Origin: Bdellovibrionaceae bacterium UBA2316
GTDB taxonomy: Bacteria; Bdellovibrionota; Bdellovibrionia; Bdellovibrionales; Bdellovibrionaceae
DNA: 13,970 bases
Assembly: GCA_002345205.1 (NCBI GenBank)
Contig: DDVI01000011.1
Span: 1 to 13,970, forward strand
Reading direction: 5' to 3'
The translations under genes were made by a program, and so were the position numbers. Within the stretch, counting starts at the first letter, position 1, and every line of letters starts with the position of its first letter. Shown here one piece after another: positions 1 through 7,084 of this stretch. The notes under the pieces were generated by a model. It searched no databases. It saw nothing but the letters and a program-made list of their open reading frames with translations, and was not told the origin of the DNA.

Positions 1-1488
1 GATAAATATATAACTGATATCGAAGGCAATCACGTCAGCTATTTTGACATGAATCAGTCTTTTGACAGAGGCGTGCTCTACAGAAATCACGAAAAGATCT
101 CTGAAACGGAATCGAAAGCTCTGTTAGATAAAGACGGAAATATTTTTTACTTCAAACAAGAGCAAAACTCAAAAGTCCTTTATAAAAATCAGGATAGACT
201 GGCCTCAATAGAATCCTACTATGCCCTGTTAGTAGATGTGATTTCAACTAACGAGATCTACTTTATTTCCAATACAGAAACTGGTTCGGGCTTGTTCTGC
301 TACTGCGAAAATCAAATGAAGCGAGTTCTTCCCTACGATAACGTATTAAATGCTACCAAAGCGGGAACCGGCTTCTTGGTTTCAGTACTAAATTCGGACA
401 GATATCATGTGGCCTACATTGAACAACTACCTGTATCGAATGAAGCCCCTTTTAATATTCGCACACAGTTTCCCGAAAACTATTTTAAACCGCACATACC
501 GATTTCAGAGGTTGCACTTACTGGTTCGCCGCAACCGTATTTCAGTTTACGCGAAATGCGATTTTCGACTTATAGTATGAATCTATTTTATTCCACTAAG
601 CATGCCACTTTGATAAATACGTTCAATTGGGTGGACCCTCTATTTTATTCAGATTTGTCGGTGTCCTTTTCTGTTTCCAACAAACTCGCTTACAACTCAT
701 TCAATTACCAATACACCCCCTATGCGACAAAGATTGCAATTTCTGCGGAAAATGAAACCGAATTCTATTTCGACGAAACCCAAAAATTTACAACGAACTC
801 GATTCAAATTGGACTAAAAAATGTTCTATGGGATACACGCAATCATAGCTTCAGTATGGGTCTTGATCTACAGGCGGATAAGAACGAGGTGTTTAAAAAT
901 GAAATCGGTACAGCCTATTTTAGTTACCAATATATCGATACTTATTTTTTAAATTATCTGCCCTACACCTATTTCGCCTTTACGCCGTCAATCGAAAAAT
1001 CATCTGGACAAGTTTCTCAAAGCTATAGTTTAACCGCGAATAAAAAATTATTTTACGACCTTTATGTCAGCTTAGGATTTTCAAAAAATGATTCAGAGTA
1101 TTTCAAACTGGAAGCTGATTCTAGCCGAAAAACCAACTTCTTCAGACGTGGACTTGGTACCCCTCTTCACTACGCGACTCTATTTACCTCTAAAGTTACG
1201 CAAAGTGATATCGAATTTATTTACGACGTCCCCTACTCTAAATATTTTTATAGATTTCCAATTTCCTTGCGCCGGTTAGCACCATTTATAGGATATCAAG
1301 AAAATCACTCTGATGAATTCTTTTATCGTACGGAGATTGACGAAATAACATTTGCAACCGCTGGATTAGAAGCGGAATTACTAGTATTCCATACTAACCC
1401 AACACGTGTCCGGCTACTTTCAAGCGAAATCGAAATTCGAGACAAATCTGAAACGCGTTTAGGAATCGAAATCAAAACCGAATTCTAG
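1..1488 (+). CDS. Beta-propeller plus outer-membrane beta-barrel protein, 5' end outside the window
   Basis: The frame is open from base 1, so the gene begins upstream; 495 residues are visible before TAG at 1486. The first ~150 visible residues are a run of short strands with WD/PD40-like repeats (GNIFYFKQEQNSKVLYKN, NEIYFISNTETGSGLFCY), which suggests the end of a beta-propeller. From about residue 170 the pattern changes to alternating hydrophobic/aromatic strands rich in Tyr and Phe, and the chain ends RLGIEIKTEF. A C-terminal Phe after an amphipathic strand is the usual recognition signal for BAM-inserted outer-membrane proteins. Inference: an outer-membrane barrel carrying a propeller domain on its periplasmic or surface side. 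The ligand is unknown. It could be a TolB-like fusion or a Bdellovibrio-type surface protein. The export signal cannot be seen. The 3' end lies 5 bp from the converging DUF4105 gene, with no clear terminator between them. Confidence 0.7.
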   Translation, partial: DKYITDIEGNHVSYFDMNQSFDRGVLYRNHEKISETESKALLDKDGNIFYFKQEQNSKVLYKNQDRLASIESYYALLVDVISTNEIYFISNTETGSGLFCYCENQMKRVLPYDNVLNATKAGTGFLVSVLNSDRYHVAYIEQLPVSNEAPFNIRTQFPENYFKPHIPISEVALTGSPQPYFSLREMRFSTYSMNLFYSTKHATLINTFNWVDPLFYSDLSVSFSVSNKLAYNSFNYQYTPYATKIAISAENETEFYFDETQKFTTNSIQIGLKNVLWDTRNHSFSMGLDLQADKNEVFKNEIGTAYFSYQYIDTYFLNYLPYTYFAFTPSIEKSSGQVSQSYSLTANKKLFYDLYVSLGFSKNDSEYFKLEADSSRKTNFFRRGLGTPLHYATLFTSKVTQSDIEFIYDVPYSKYFYRFPISLRRLAPFIGYQENHSDEFFYRTEIDEITFATAGLEAELLVFHTNPTRVRLLSSEIEIRDKSETRLGIEIKTEF

Positions 1489-1493
1489 GACTT

Positions 1494-3203
1494 TTAGAAA
1501 AAGATCAAACCGCTTAGGCTCGTGTCAGTTAAGACTCGCCTTCCGGTATCGTAGATATTAACAACATGAATACCCATCGTCGGTTTAAAATAACGAAAAA
1601 AATCTAATCGAATATTCTCGTGGCCGATAGTCAGTTTGCTATTTACTACCGCCGAGAAATTATAAATATCAATTTCTGGAACTATTCTGTTGTGACGCTT
1701 TCCAGCCTCCGCATGCATTTTCGGAAAAAATAGCCAATCGTCTTTTTTAAGCAAGACGCCCAAATTACCCTCTGCAACTATATCAAGGTTATCACGATAA
1801 AAAATCCCTACTCCGTAAGAGAACGGTGAATGCAAAAAGTCCACGGACTCGCCCGCCAGAAAACTAAATATCTCAACGTCTTTAAGCATCGACCTCTTTT
1901 TTTCGGTTGATGTATTTTGAGTTCGAAAATTTAAAATATTTATTTCTGAAAGATTTCGTCCATATATAAGACGCTCACTCAAAAAACCAACTTCAACACC
2001 GAAATCACTTCCCATTTTATATACCCCCAGAACGCTCGTCTTTGGAGTTTCAATCAATTCGGCTTTAGGGTTTGACTTATTTAACTCCTTAAAATGGGTC
2101 TCCACATTAATTCGACTTCGAGCTTTCATAAGCTCTAGGTCATAATTTGAATCTGGATTTATTCTGTTTAGTTTTCGATCCAAAGTTACGTAGTCTAATT
2201 CTCTGCCGCTCAGATACTGAAAATCCCGTGTCTGAAACTCGTATTTTATTTTCTGTTTTTCCAACTGTGTTAACTGCGTCTCCATAAAGGCCAATTGCGT
2301 TTTAAGCGACGGAATAAAATAGTATGTTTGCAGATCCACGCCACTTGCCATTTCTTGAAAACTTTCAAGCGGAATGGTCCAGGGTTTTAGCTCTCGTAAA
2401 CGATTTAACGGACGCTGTTGTAAATAGTGAACTAGACGCTCCAGAATGCCGGCACAGTTATTATTGGCAAACGTATAATCAATGTAATTGGAATCAAATT
2501 CATAGATAAAACGAAGCAACCTCATTCGTGCAAACTCATCTAATTTAAGATCTAACTCCCAAATATCGCGGCCCTCTAGGTCACTGTAGTCCTTAATAAG
2601 CTGGTGATAGGGCAAAAATGTAAATGTTCCGCGATACTGCCCAATTAATCCTTTGAGCGCATAGATGGCTCCGGTGTCTTCGCCAGTTTGAGCAGAGAAA
2701 TTGATTCCATAATTCAGCAATTCGGCTTTTTGTTTTTTTGAAACTAGCTTTAGAAATAGATGACCAAAACTGGACGCGGGATTTTTAATAAATCCCGTAG
2801 CAAATGACAAACGCACTTCATCAATAGATAGCGTGCTTTGCCATTCATTAAACGCTTTACAAGTATGCGTGCTTTTTCTGTATTCGGGAAACCAGTTCAA
2901 TACGAGTTCAAAACGGCCAACATAACGACAGTAGTCTTCCTCTGCAATATCCTCTACAGTGGAAAGACGACGGATTGTTTCTCTTAGCTCGTCTTCGGGA
3001 TTGTATTTTCCGGTTTTAGATAAGAAATAATAAGAGGATTCTACAAGTGAAGTATATCGATCGGTTTCGCCGTCATAAAAAAAATGCCCAAGCCATTCAG
3101 GGCTTCGGGCAAACTGAGTGATCTTGATTGCAAGATCACTCTCTTTAGACCAAACAGTCGTGCTAAGACATATGGCAATCAGCCAAACGCGCAGAATTTT
3201 CAT
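1494..3203 (-). CDS. DUF4105 (Lnb N-terminal periplasmic domain) protein with barrel-like C-terminus
   Basis: 569 residues. Residues 1-19 are a signal peptide (MKILRVWLIAICLSTTVWS). Residues ~30-110 form a helical N-terminal region with the YCRYVGRF motif. Residues ~125-280 are a DUF4105 domain, shown by NPASSFGHLFLKL (His148), DYSDLEGRDIWEL (205-217) and ANNNCAGIL (Cys250). His148 and Cys250 match the Cys/His pair of this NlpC/P60-like papain fold, which in the Gram-positive enzyme Lnb transfers an acyl chain between lipoproteins. A charged helical linker (~300-380) leads to strands from ~390 ending in GLIFF, suggesting an outer-membrane barrel. The start overlaps the DUF3015 gene by 41 nt and lacks a strong ribosome binding site, so translational coupling is likely. 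The family call is firm; acyltransferase, amidase or peptidase activity is not settled. Confidence 0.85.
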   Translation of the reverse strand: MKILRVWLIAICLSTTVWSKESDLAIKITQFARSPEWLGHFFYDGETDRYTSLVESSYYFLSKTGKYNPEDELRETIRRLSTVEDIAEEDYCRYVGRFELVLNWFPEYRKSTHTCKAFNEWQSTLSIDEVRLSFATGFIKNPASSFGHLFLKLVSKKQKAELLNYGINFSAQTGEDTGAIYALKGLIGQYRGTFTFLPYHQLIKDYSDLEGRDIWELDLKLDEFARMRLLRFIYEFDSNYIDYTFANNNCAGILERLVHYLQQRPLNRLRELKPWTIPLESFQEMASGVDLQTYYFIPSLKTQLAFMETQLTQLEKQKIKYEFQTRDFQYLSGRELDYVTLDRKLNRINPDSNYDLELMKARSRINVETHFKELNKSNPKAELIETPKTSVLGVYKMGSDFGVEVGFLSERLIYGRNLSEINILNFRTQNTSTEKKRSMLKDVEIFSFLAGESVDFLHSPFSYGVGIFYRDNLDIVAEGNLGVLLKKDDWLFFPKMHAEAGKRHNRIVPEIDIYNFSAVVNSKLTIGHENIRLDFFRYFKPTMGIHVVNIYDTGRRVLTDTSLSGLIFF

Positions 3204-3648
3204 TGATAACTTGATTTAAATTTTCGATAAATTCATTTGGTTTAACCTGCGTGTGAGGTTGAATTTTTCCAAATTCAGTTCTTGATACTTCGATGAAGTT
3301 CTGTTTCGAGCTTTCCGAGTTACAACCATATAATGACGCTAACGTTTCAATTTTCTCACCCTTACCCATAGACATTTGGCGAGTTATTTCCGATTGATTA
3401 ACTTCAACATAATATTGAATTTCTTTATCTTTCATCACGATACCGCTTGAAGAACAACCCGATGTTCCCGAAGTTATGCCCAAAGGCTGCGACAGAAAAA
3501 TATGGTTTGTCGTCATAGCCAAAAGCTGTAAGCCCTTAGAATTTTTGCTGATTATTACTGAACCTAGACCACAACCCGCATCCGCACCCCAAGATGAAAG
3601 TGAAATGAAAGTCATAAGCAGGCTCACTAACGTTAATATTCTTTTCAT
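3163..3648 (-). CDS. DUF3015 family periplasmic protein
   Basis: 161 residues from the ATG at 3648, preceded by a strong AAGGAG six bases away. An in-frame upstream ATG (3723) lacks a ribosome binding site and would bury the signal peptide, so it was not used. The signal peptide is MKRILTLVSLLMTFISLSSWGA (cut after about residue 22). The mature part begins with the family signature GCGLGS (25-30), then LLAMTTNHIFLSQPLGITSGTSGC (split here as LLAMTTN 42-48 and GITSGTSGC 57-65), the hallmark of DUF3015. Cys26, Cys65, Cys109 and Cys158 may form disulfides in the periplasm. No biochemical role is known to me for the family. It is the first gene of a two-gene unit with the DUF4105 gene, whose start lies inside its 3' end. 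This suggests the two proteins act together in the envelope, which is an inference from arrangement only. Confidence 0.85.
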   Translation of the reverse strand: MKRILTLVSLLMTFISLSSWGADAGCGLGSVIISKNSKGLQLLAMTTNHIFLSQPLGITSGTSGCSSSGIVMKDKEIQYYVEVNQSEITRQMSMGKGEKIETLASLYGCNSESSKQNFIEVSRTEFGKIQPHTQVKPNEFIENLNQVINENSARLADCHMS

Positions 3649-3781
3649 AAGAAACTCCTTTTTCTTCGTCTCTTTATCATCGTCTACATTCGCAGTGTGG
3701 GAAAGAAAAAAAAGAAATTGCATCTACAATTAATGCTTATATCCTGAGTATCCAAATGTTAACGCTAAACAAGGGGTTTTT

Positions 3782-4453
3782 ATGTTAAGAAATCTAGTAA
3801 TTTTAACAACAGCATTTTTCATGTCGACAGCATTTGCAGCTGACAAAAAAGGAAAAAAAGCAGCAGCTAAAGGCGGCGCAAAAGCCGAAATGCTTTCAGT
3901 AGATACTGCAGCAAGCACAGTGGGTTGGACCGGTTCAAAAAAAGTTGGCGAAAGCAAACACAGTGGTCAAATCAAAATCAAAGAAGGTAAAGTAGAATTG
4001 AAAGATGGCAAATTATCTGGTGGTAACTTTACTATCGATATGACAACTATCACTAACGACGATCTTAAAGACAAACCAGACTACCAAGCTAAACTAGTTG
4101 GTCACTTAAAATCTGATGATTTCTTTAAAGTTGAGAAAAACCCAACGTCTGAATTCAAAATCACATCTGTAAAAGAAAAAGATGGCAAACCATGGGTTGT
4201 CGGCAAATTAACTCTTTTAGGTAAAACTGAAACTGTTGAATTCCCTGCTACTGTTGAAACAAAAGATGGCGTAACGACTGGTAAAGCTAAGTTTGAAATC
4301 GACCGTACTAAATGGGGCGTTGTTTACGGCGCTGGTAACATTTTCAAAGAATTAACAGCTGATAAAGTTATCAACAACAACATGGAATTAGACCTAAACA
4401 TCGTTGCAAAAGCGGACGCTCCTGCAGCGGCTGCTCCAGAAGCAAAAAAATAG
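3782..4453 (+). CDS. YceI family exported lipid-binding protein
   Basis: 223 residues. The ATG at 3782 follows AAGGGG with a 5-base gap. Residues 1-19 are a signal peptide (cut at AFA-A), followed by a Lys/Ala-rich linker (20-36). The YceI domain spans about 38-210, with the typical openings SVDTAASTVGWTGSK and HLKSDDFFKVEKNP (108-121), GKLTLLGKTETVEFP (141-155) and FEIDRTKWGVVYGAG (171-185). The end is Ala/Pro-rich and low in complexity. YceI proteins form a lipocalin-like barrel that holds polyprenyl or amphiphilic ligands in the periplasm. The ligand here is unknown. It is transcribed alone, divergent from the DUF3015 gene and closed by a strong terminator at 4480-4503. Codons ending in A or T dominate and the Lys content is high. 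No clear -35/-10 pair was found in the 133 bp in front of it. Confidence 0.92.
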   Translation: MLRNLVILTTAFFMSTAFAADKKGKKAAAKGGAKAEMLSVDTAASTVGWTGSKKVGESKHSGQIKIKEGKVELKDGKLSGGNFTIDMTTITNDDLKDKPDYQAKLVGHLKSDDFFKVEKNPTSEFKITSVKEKDGKPWVVGKLTLLGKTETVEFPATVETKDGVTTGKAKFEIDRTKWGVVYGAGNIFKELTADKVINNNMELDLNIVAKADAPAAAAPEAKK

Positions 4454-4479
4454 TTCTATAAGTTAAACTATAGACTACG

Positions 4480-4503
4480 AAGGGCTCTTAGGAGCCCTTT
4501 TTT
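4480..4503 (+). terminator. Rho-independent terminator of the yceI-type gene
   Basis: AAGGGCTC-TTAG-GAGCCCTT forms an 8-bp GC-rich stem with a 4-nt loop, directly followed by more T (six in all). It begins 27 bases after the stop codon and ends transcription before the next + strand gene. Confidence 0.9.
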
Positions 4504-4505
4504 AT

Positions 4506-4535
4506 TTGGTATCAAGTAAAACTTCAGAGTATAGT
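4506..4535 (+). promoter_or_regulatory. Sigma-70-like promoter for the four-helix membrane protein
   Basis: TTGGTA at 4506-4511 and TATAGT at 4530-4535 are separated by 18 bp. They match the consensus at 4/6 and 5/6 positions. Predicted start of transcription is near 4542, leaving a short leader with GAGGA in front of the ATG at 4558. It sits just after the upstream terminator, which supports an independent promoter. Confidence 0.4.
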
Positions 4536-4557
4536 TTTCTACAGATTGAGGACTATC

Positions 4558-4965
4558 ATGAATACACCAAACCGCTACCTTGTATACTTGTTATATTTCC
4601 TATTAACAATTCCAGCAGTAGTGATTCTTTTTAAATTTATCGAACCACGAAAGGTGGCTTCAATTTTTGCTGCGACTCTGTTCATTACGTGCAGTCTTCT
4701 TCCTATTTGGGGCGAAATCAAAAATAAGACAAAAACGACATTTGTATTTTGGGCGGCTATTGGATTTCTAGTTTTATTCTCAGCACCGATGATCATCGTA
4801 CGCTTAGTTAACTACGACCTCGATTTCTCATCGATTAATTTTGGCCCAATCACAGGACCCGAATTTCACAAGTACTCAAATTACGGATTTATTATTTTAC
4901 TAACGTCGACAATCGTTGATTACGTTCAAACTAGACGCTCAACAACCGCTACTCACAAGGGCTAA
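4558..4965 (+). CDS. Small four-helix integral membrane protein, unknown function
   Basis: 135 residues from the ATG at 4558, which has GAGGA five bases upstream; a TTG twelve bases earlier overlaps that site and is not a likely start. Hydrophobic segments lie at about 8-27, 32-51, 61-83 and 108-122. Short charged loops (EPRK, GEIKNKTKT) separate the first three, and a longer loop (84-107, NYDLDFSSINFGPITGPEFH) comes before the last. The tail is polar and basic (QTRRSTTATHKG). No family motif is recognised. The protein would lie in the inner membrane. It appears to be monocistronic, with its own promoter candidate at 4506-4535. Its TAA stop shares bases with the stop of the oppositely oriented gene at 4962. 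No function is claimed. Confidence 0.7.
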   Translation: MNTPNRYLVYLLYFLLTIPAVVILFKFIEPRKVASIFAATLFITCSLLPIWGEIKNKTKTTFVFWAAIGFLVLFSAPMIIVRLVNYDLDFSSINFGPITGPEFHKYSNYGFIILLTSTIVDYVQTRRSTTATHKG

Positions 4966-5159
4966 GGTTTACCTTTAGAGTCTAAGAACATTTTCTGTTT
5001 GATACCGAAAATCAGAAAAAAGATTCCTAACGTAAATAGGATCATCATGTGCATCCAAATTGGAAGCCCTTTCAATCGAGCCTCTACAGGATAAATGATA
5101 AATAGTCCGAACATTAGACCGAGACTTAAAAACGATAAGATAAAATATCGATTCATCAT
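4962..5159 (-). CDS. Two-helix small membrane protein downstream of pckG
   Basis: 65 residues. GGGAG lies about five bases before the first of two adjacent ATG codons (5159 and 5156); either could be used. Two hydrophobic stretches are visible, about 4-24 (FILSFLSLGLMFGLFIIYP) and 33-53 (IWMHMMILFTLGIFFLIFG), followed by a basic tail (KQKMFLDSKGKP). No motif is recognised. It lies 23 bp after the pckG stop on the same strand, so it may be co-transcribed with pckG. Its TAG stop overlaps the TAA stop of the converging four-helix gene within the four bases CTAA. It is a genuine small gene by virtue of its ribosome binding site and two clean helices, but its function is unknown. Confidence 0.6.
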   Translation of the reverse strand: MMNRYFILSFLSLGLMFGLFIIYPVEARLKGLPIWMHMMILFTLGIFFLIFGIKQKMFLDSKGKP

Positions 5160-5182
5160 TTTATACTCCCGGCCTTTACTGA

Positions 5183-7006
5183 CTACTGCACTATGGAAAG
5201 GTGATCTCGTTTTAATTTAGAGATCGCTGTTTCTTGAATTCCTAAAAATGCCATTGGGAAGTTACCCAATTTTTGAAAAAATTCTTTGTGAGATAGTAAT
5301 TCAGATTCCCATTCAGTTGGGTTGATTTTTAATAATTCGTTAAATTTATCAGCCGATAAATCTAAACCTGACCAATCTAAATCTTCATAACGAGGTTGTG
5401 AACCAAGGATCGTTTCTTTAGCGCCAGCTTCGTTATTCGTACGTTGGAAGATCCATTTTAAAACGCGCATATTGTGCGAGTAACCAGGCCACATAAATTT
5501 ACCATCTTGATCTTTTTTGAACCAGTTAACGATAAAGATCGGAGGCAATTTAGCCGCGCGTTTTTCCATACGTAACCAATGAGCAAAGTAATCGCCAACA
5601 TGGTATCCGCAGAATGGTAACATTGCCATTGGATCGCGACGAACAACACCTACTTTACCAGTAGCTGCTGCAGTCGTTTCAGAACCGATTGTAGATGCGA
5701 AGTACACACCGTGGTTCCAATCTTTAGTTTGAGTGATTAAAGGAATAGTGTCCGCACGACGACCACCAAAAATGAATGCGCTGATTTCAACGCCTTCTGC
5801 AGATTCCCATTTTTCATCAATTGATGGACATTGAGACGCTGGAGCCGTGAAACGTGCATTTGGATGAGCCGCTGGACGACCGCAACCAGGAGTCCACGCT
5901 TGACCTTGCCAATCCGTTAGATTTGCAGGTGGCGTATCAGATAAACCTTCCCACCATACATCGCCATCTTCAGTTAAAGCCACGTTGGTGAAAATTGTAT
6001 TTTTAGCGATTGTTTGAACCGCGTTCGGATTTGTTCTTAAGCTTGTACCTGGAGCTACACCAAAAAAGCCTGCTTCTGGATTGATCGCGCGCAAGATACC
6101 GTTACGGTCTGCTTTGATCCAAGCGATATCATCACCAACAGTTGAAATTTTCCAGTTACCTAATTCTTTAGGAGGGATCATCATGGCAAAGTTTGTTTTA
6201 CCACATGCACTTGGGAACGCTGCTGCTACATATTTCTTTTCACCTTCTGGAGATTCAACACCCAAGATAAGCATATGTTCCGCTAACCAACCTTCTTTAC
6301 GGCCCATGTTCGAAGCTAAACGTAAAGAGAAACACTTTTTACCAAGGAGAGCATTGCCGCCGTACCCGCTACCGAATGACCATACTGTGTTTTCTTCTGG
6401 GAAATGAACGATATACTTTTCATCTTTGTTGCATGGCCAAGACACATCTTTCTGACCAGCCGATAGAGGCGCACCTACGGAATGTAGGCATTTTACGAAT
6501 GGGTTATTTCCCATCACGTCTAGAACTTGTTTACCCATTCTAGTCATCACGCGCATGTTGATTACAACATACGGAGAATCTGTGATTTCAATACCGATTT
6601 GTGACATGGGTGAGCTGATTGGACCCATACAGAAAGGAATGACGTACATGGTACGACCTTTCATGCAACCTTGGAATAAACCAGAAAGCTTAGCTTTCAT
6701 TTCTGTTGGATTTACCCAGTTGTTTGTTGGACCAGCATCATCCGCAGATTCTGAGCAGATGAATGTACGATCTTCAACGCGAGCGACATCAGACGGATCC
6801 GATAGGGCTAGGTAGCTATTCGGTCTTTTAGCTTCATTTAATTTTACAAGAGTTTTTGATTCGATTAGTTTTGCGATCATCAATTGGTTTTCGGCGTCTG
6901 AGCCGTCACACCAATGAACACTGTCTGGCTCACAAAGATTCTTAATTTCGTTTACCCAAGCAACAAGTTCTTCATTACCAATAGCTAACTGTTGATCTGC
7001 AATCAC
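5183..7006 (-). CDS. pckG: Phosphoenolpyruvate carboxykinase, GTP-dependent
   Basis: 607 residues, the normal length for the GTP-type enzyme (EC 4.1.1.32). It converts oxaloacetate plus GTP to phosphoenolpyruvate, CO2 and GDP in the cytosol, the entry step of gluconeogenesis. Visible signatures are VARVEDRTF (74-82, with the substrate-binding Arg77), GSGYGGNALLGKKC (212-225, metal-binding Lys), AEHMLILG (His244), the P-loop AFPSACGKTN with the reactive Cys268, GDDIAW (291-296, metal-binding Asp), FFGVAPGTS (314-322), FGGRR (413-417) and NWF (494-496). All key residues are present. The start is GTG at 7006, with AGGAG six bases ahead and no better ATG. A 23-bp palindrome sits about 40 bp upstream (7045-7067), next to a -10-like TATAAC. 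Such an enzyme fits a cell that feeds on amino acids and organic acids. Confidence 0.97.
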   Translation of the reverse strand: MIADQQLAIGNEELVAWVNEIKNLCEPDSVHWCDGSDAENQLMIAKLIESKTLVKLNEAKRPNSYLALSDPSDVARVEDRTFICSESADDAGPTNNWVNPTEMKAKLSGLFQGCMKGRTMYVIPFCMGPISSPMSQIGIEITDSPYVVINMRVMTRMGKQVLDVMGNNPFVKCLHSVGAPLSAGQKDVSWPCNKDEKYIVHFPEENTVWSFGSGYGGNALLGKKCFSLRLASNMGRKEGWLAEHMLILGVESPEGEKKYVAAAFPSACGKTNFAMMIPPKELGNWKISTVGDDIAWIKADRNGILRAINPEAGFFGVAPGTSLRTNPNAVQTIAKNTIFTNVALTEDGDVWWEGLSDTPPANLTDWQGQAWTPGCGRPAAHPNARFTAPASQCPSIDEKWESAEGVEISAFIFGGRRADTIPLITQTKDWNHGVYFASTIGSETTAAATGKVGVVRRDPMAMLPFCGYHVGDYFAHWLRMEKRAAKLPPIFIVNWFKKDQDGKFMWPGYSHNMRVLKWIFQRTNNEAGAKETILGSQPRYEDLDWSGLDLSADKFNELLKINPTEWESELLSHKEFFQKLGNFPMAFLGIQETAISKLKRDHLSIVQ

Positions 7007-7033
7007 TGTAGTCTCCTAAAAATAATCCGTTTA

Positions 7034-7067
7034 GTTATATGCCTAGGTAGATACTCGGTATCTACCT
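7034..7067 (-). promoter_or_regulatory. Perfect palindrome plus -10-like element upstream of pckG
   Basis: Bases 7045-7054 (AGGTAGATAC) and 7058-7067 (GTATCTACCT) are exact inverted repeats around a 3-bp centre. On the minus strand TATAAC (7039-7034) follows five bases later and resembles a -10 box, which puts the palindrome over the -35 region of pckG. No good -35 hexamer is present, as expected where a regulator is needed or blocks access. Read on the + strand the hairpin is followed by only four T, and on the minus strand by no T run, so it is a poor terminator for the DUF885 gene. An operator is preferred; a leader hairpin is possible. Confidence 0.45.
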
Positions 7068-7084
7068 TTTAGACAATAAACTAA

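Noticed and set aside
3649..3781. Promoter for the yceI-type gene with TTGCAT and TATATC
   Set aside because: The spacing is only 14 bp and both boxes are weak; no convincing alternative was found in this 133-bp divergent region.
6081..6407. 108-codon open frame on the + strand opposite pckG
   Set aside because: The opposite strand carries conserved PEP carboxykinase motifs throughout; this is a reading of its complement.
7045..7070. The pckG-upstream palindrome as a Rho-independent terminator
   Set aside because: The T run is only four bases and is on the strand that has no gene there; the genes on both sides run on the minus strand.
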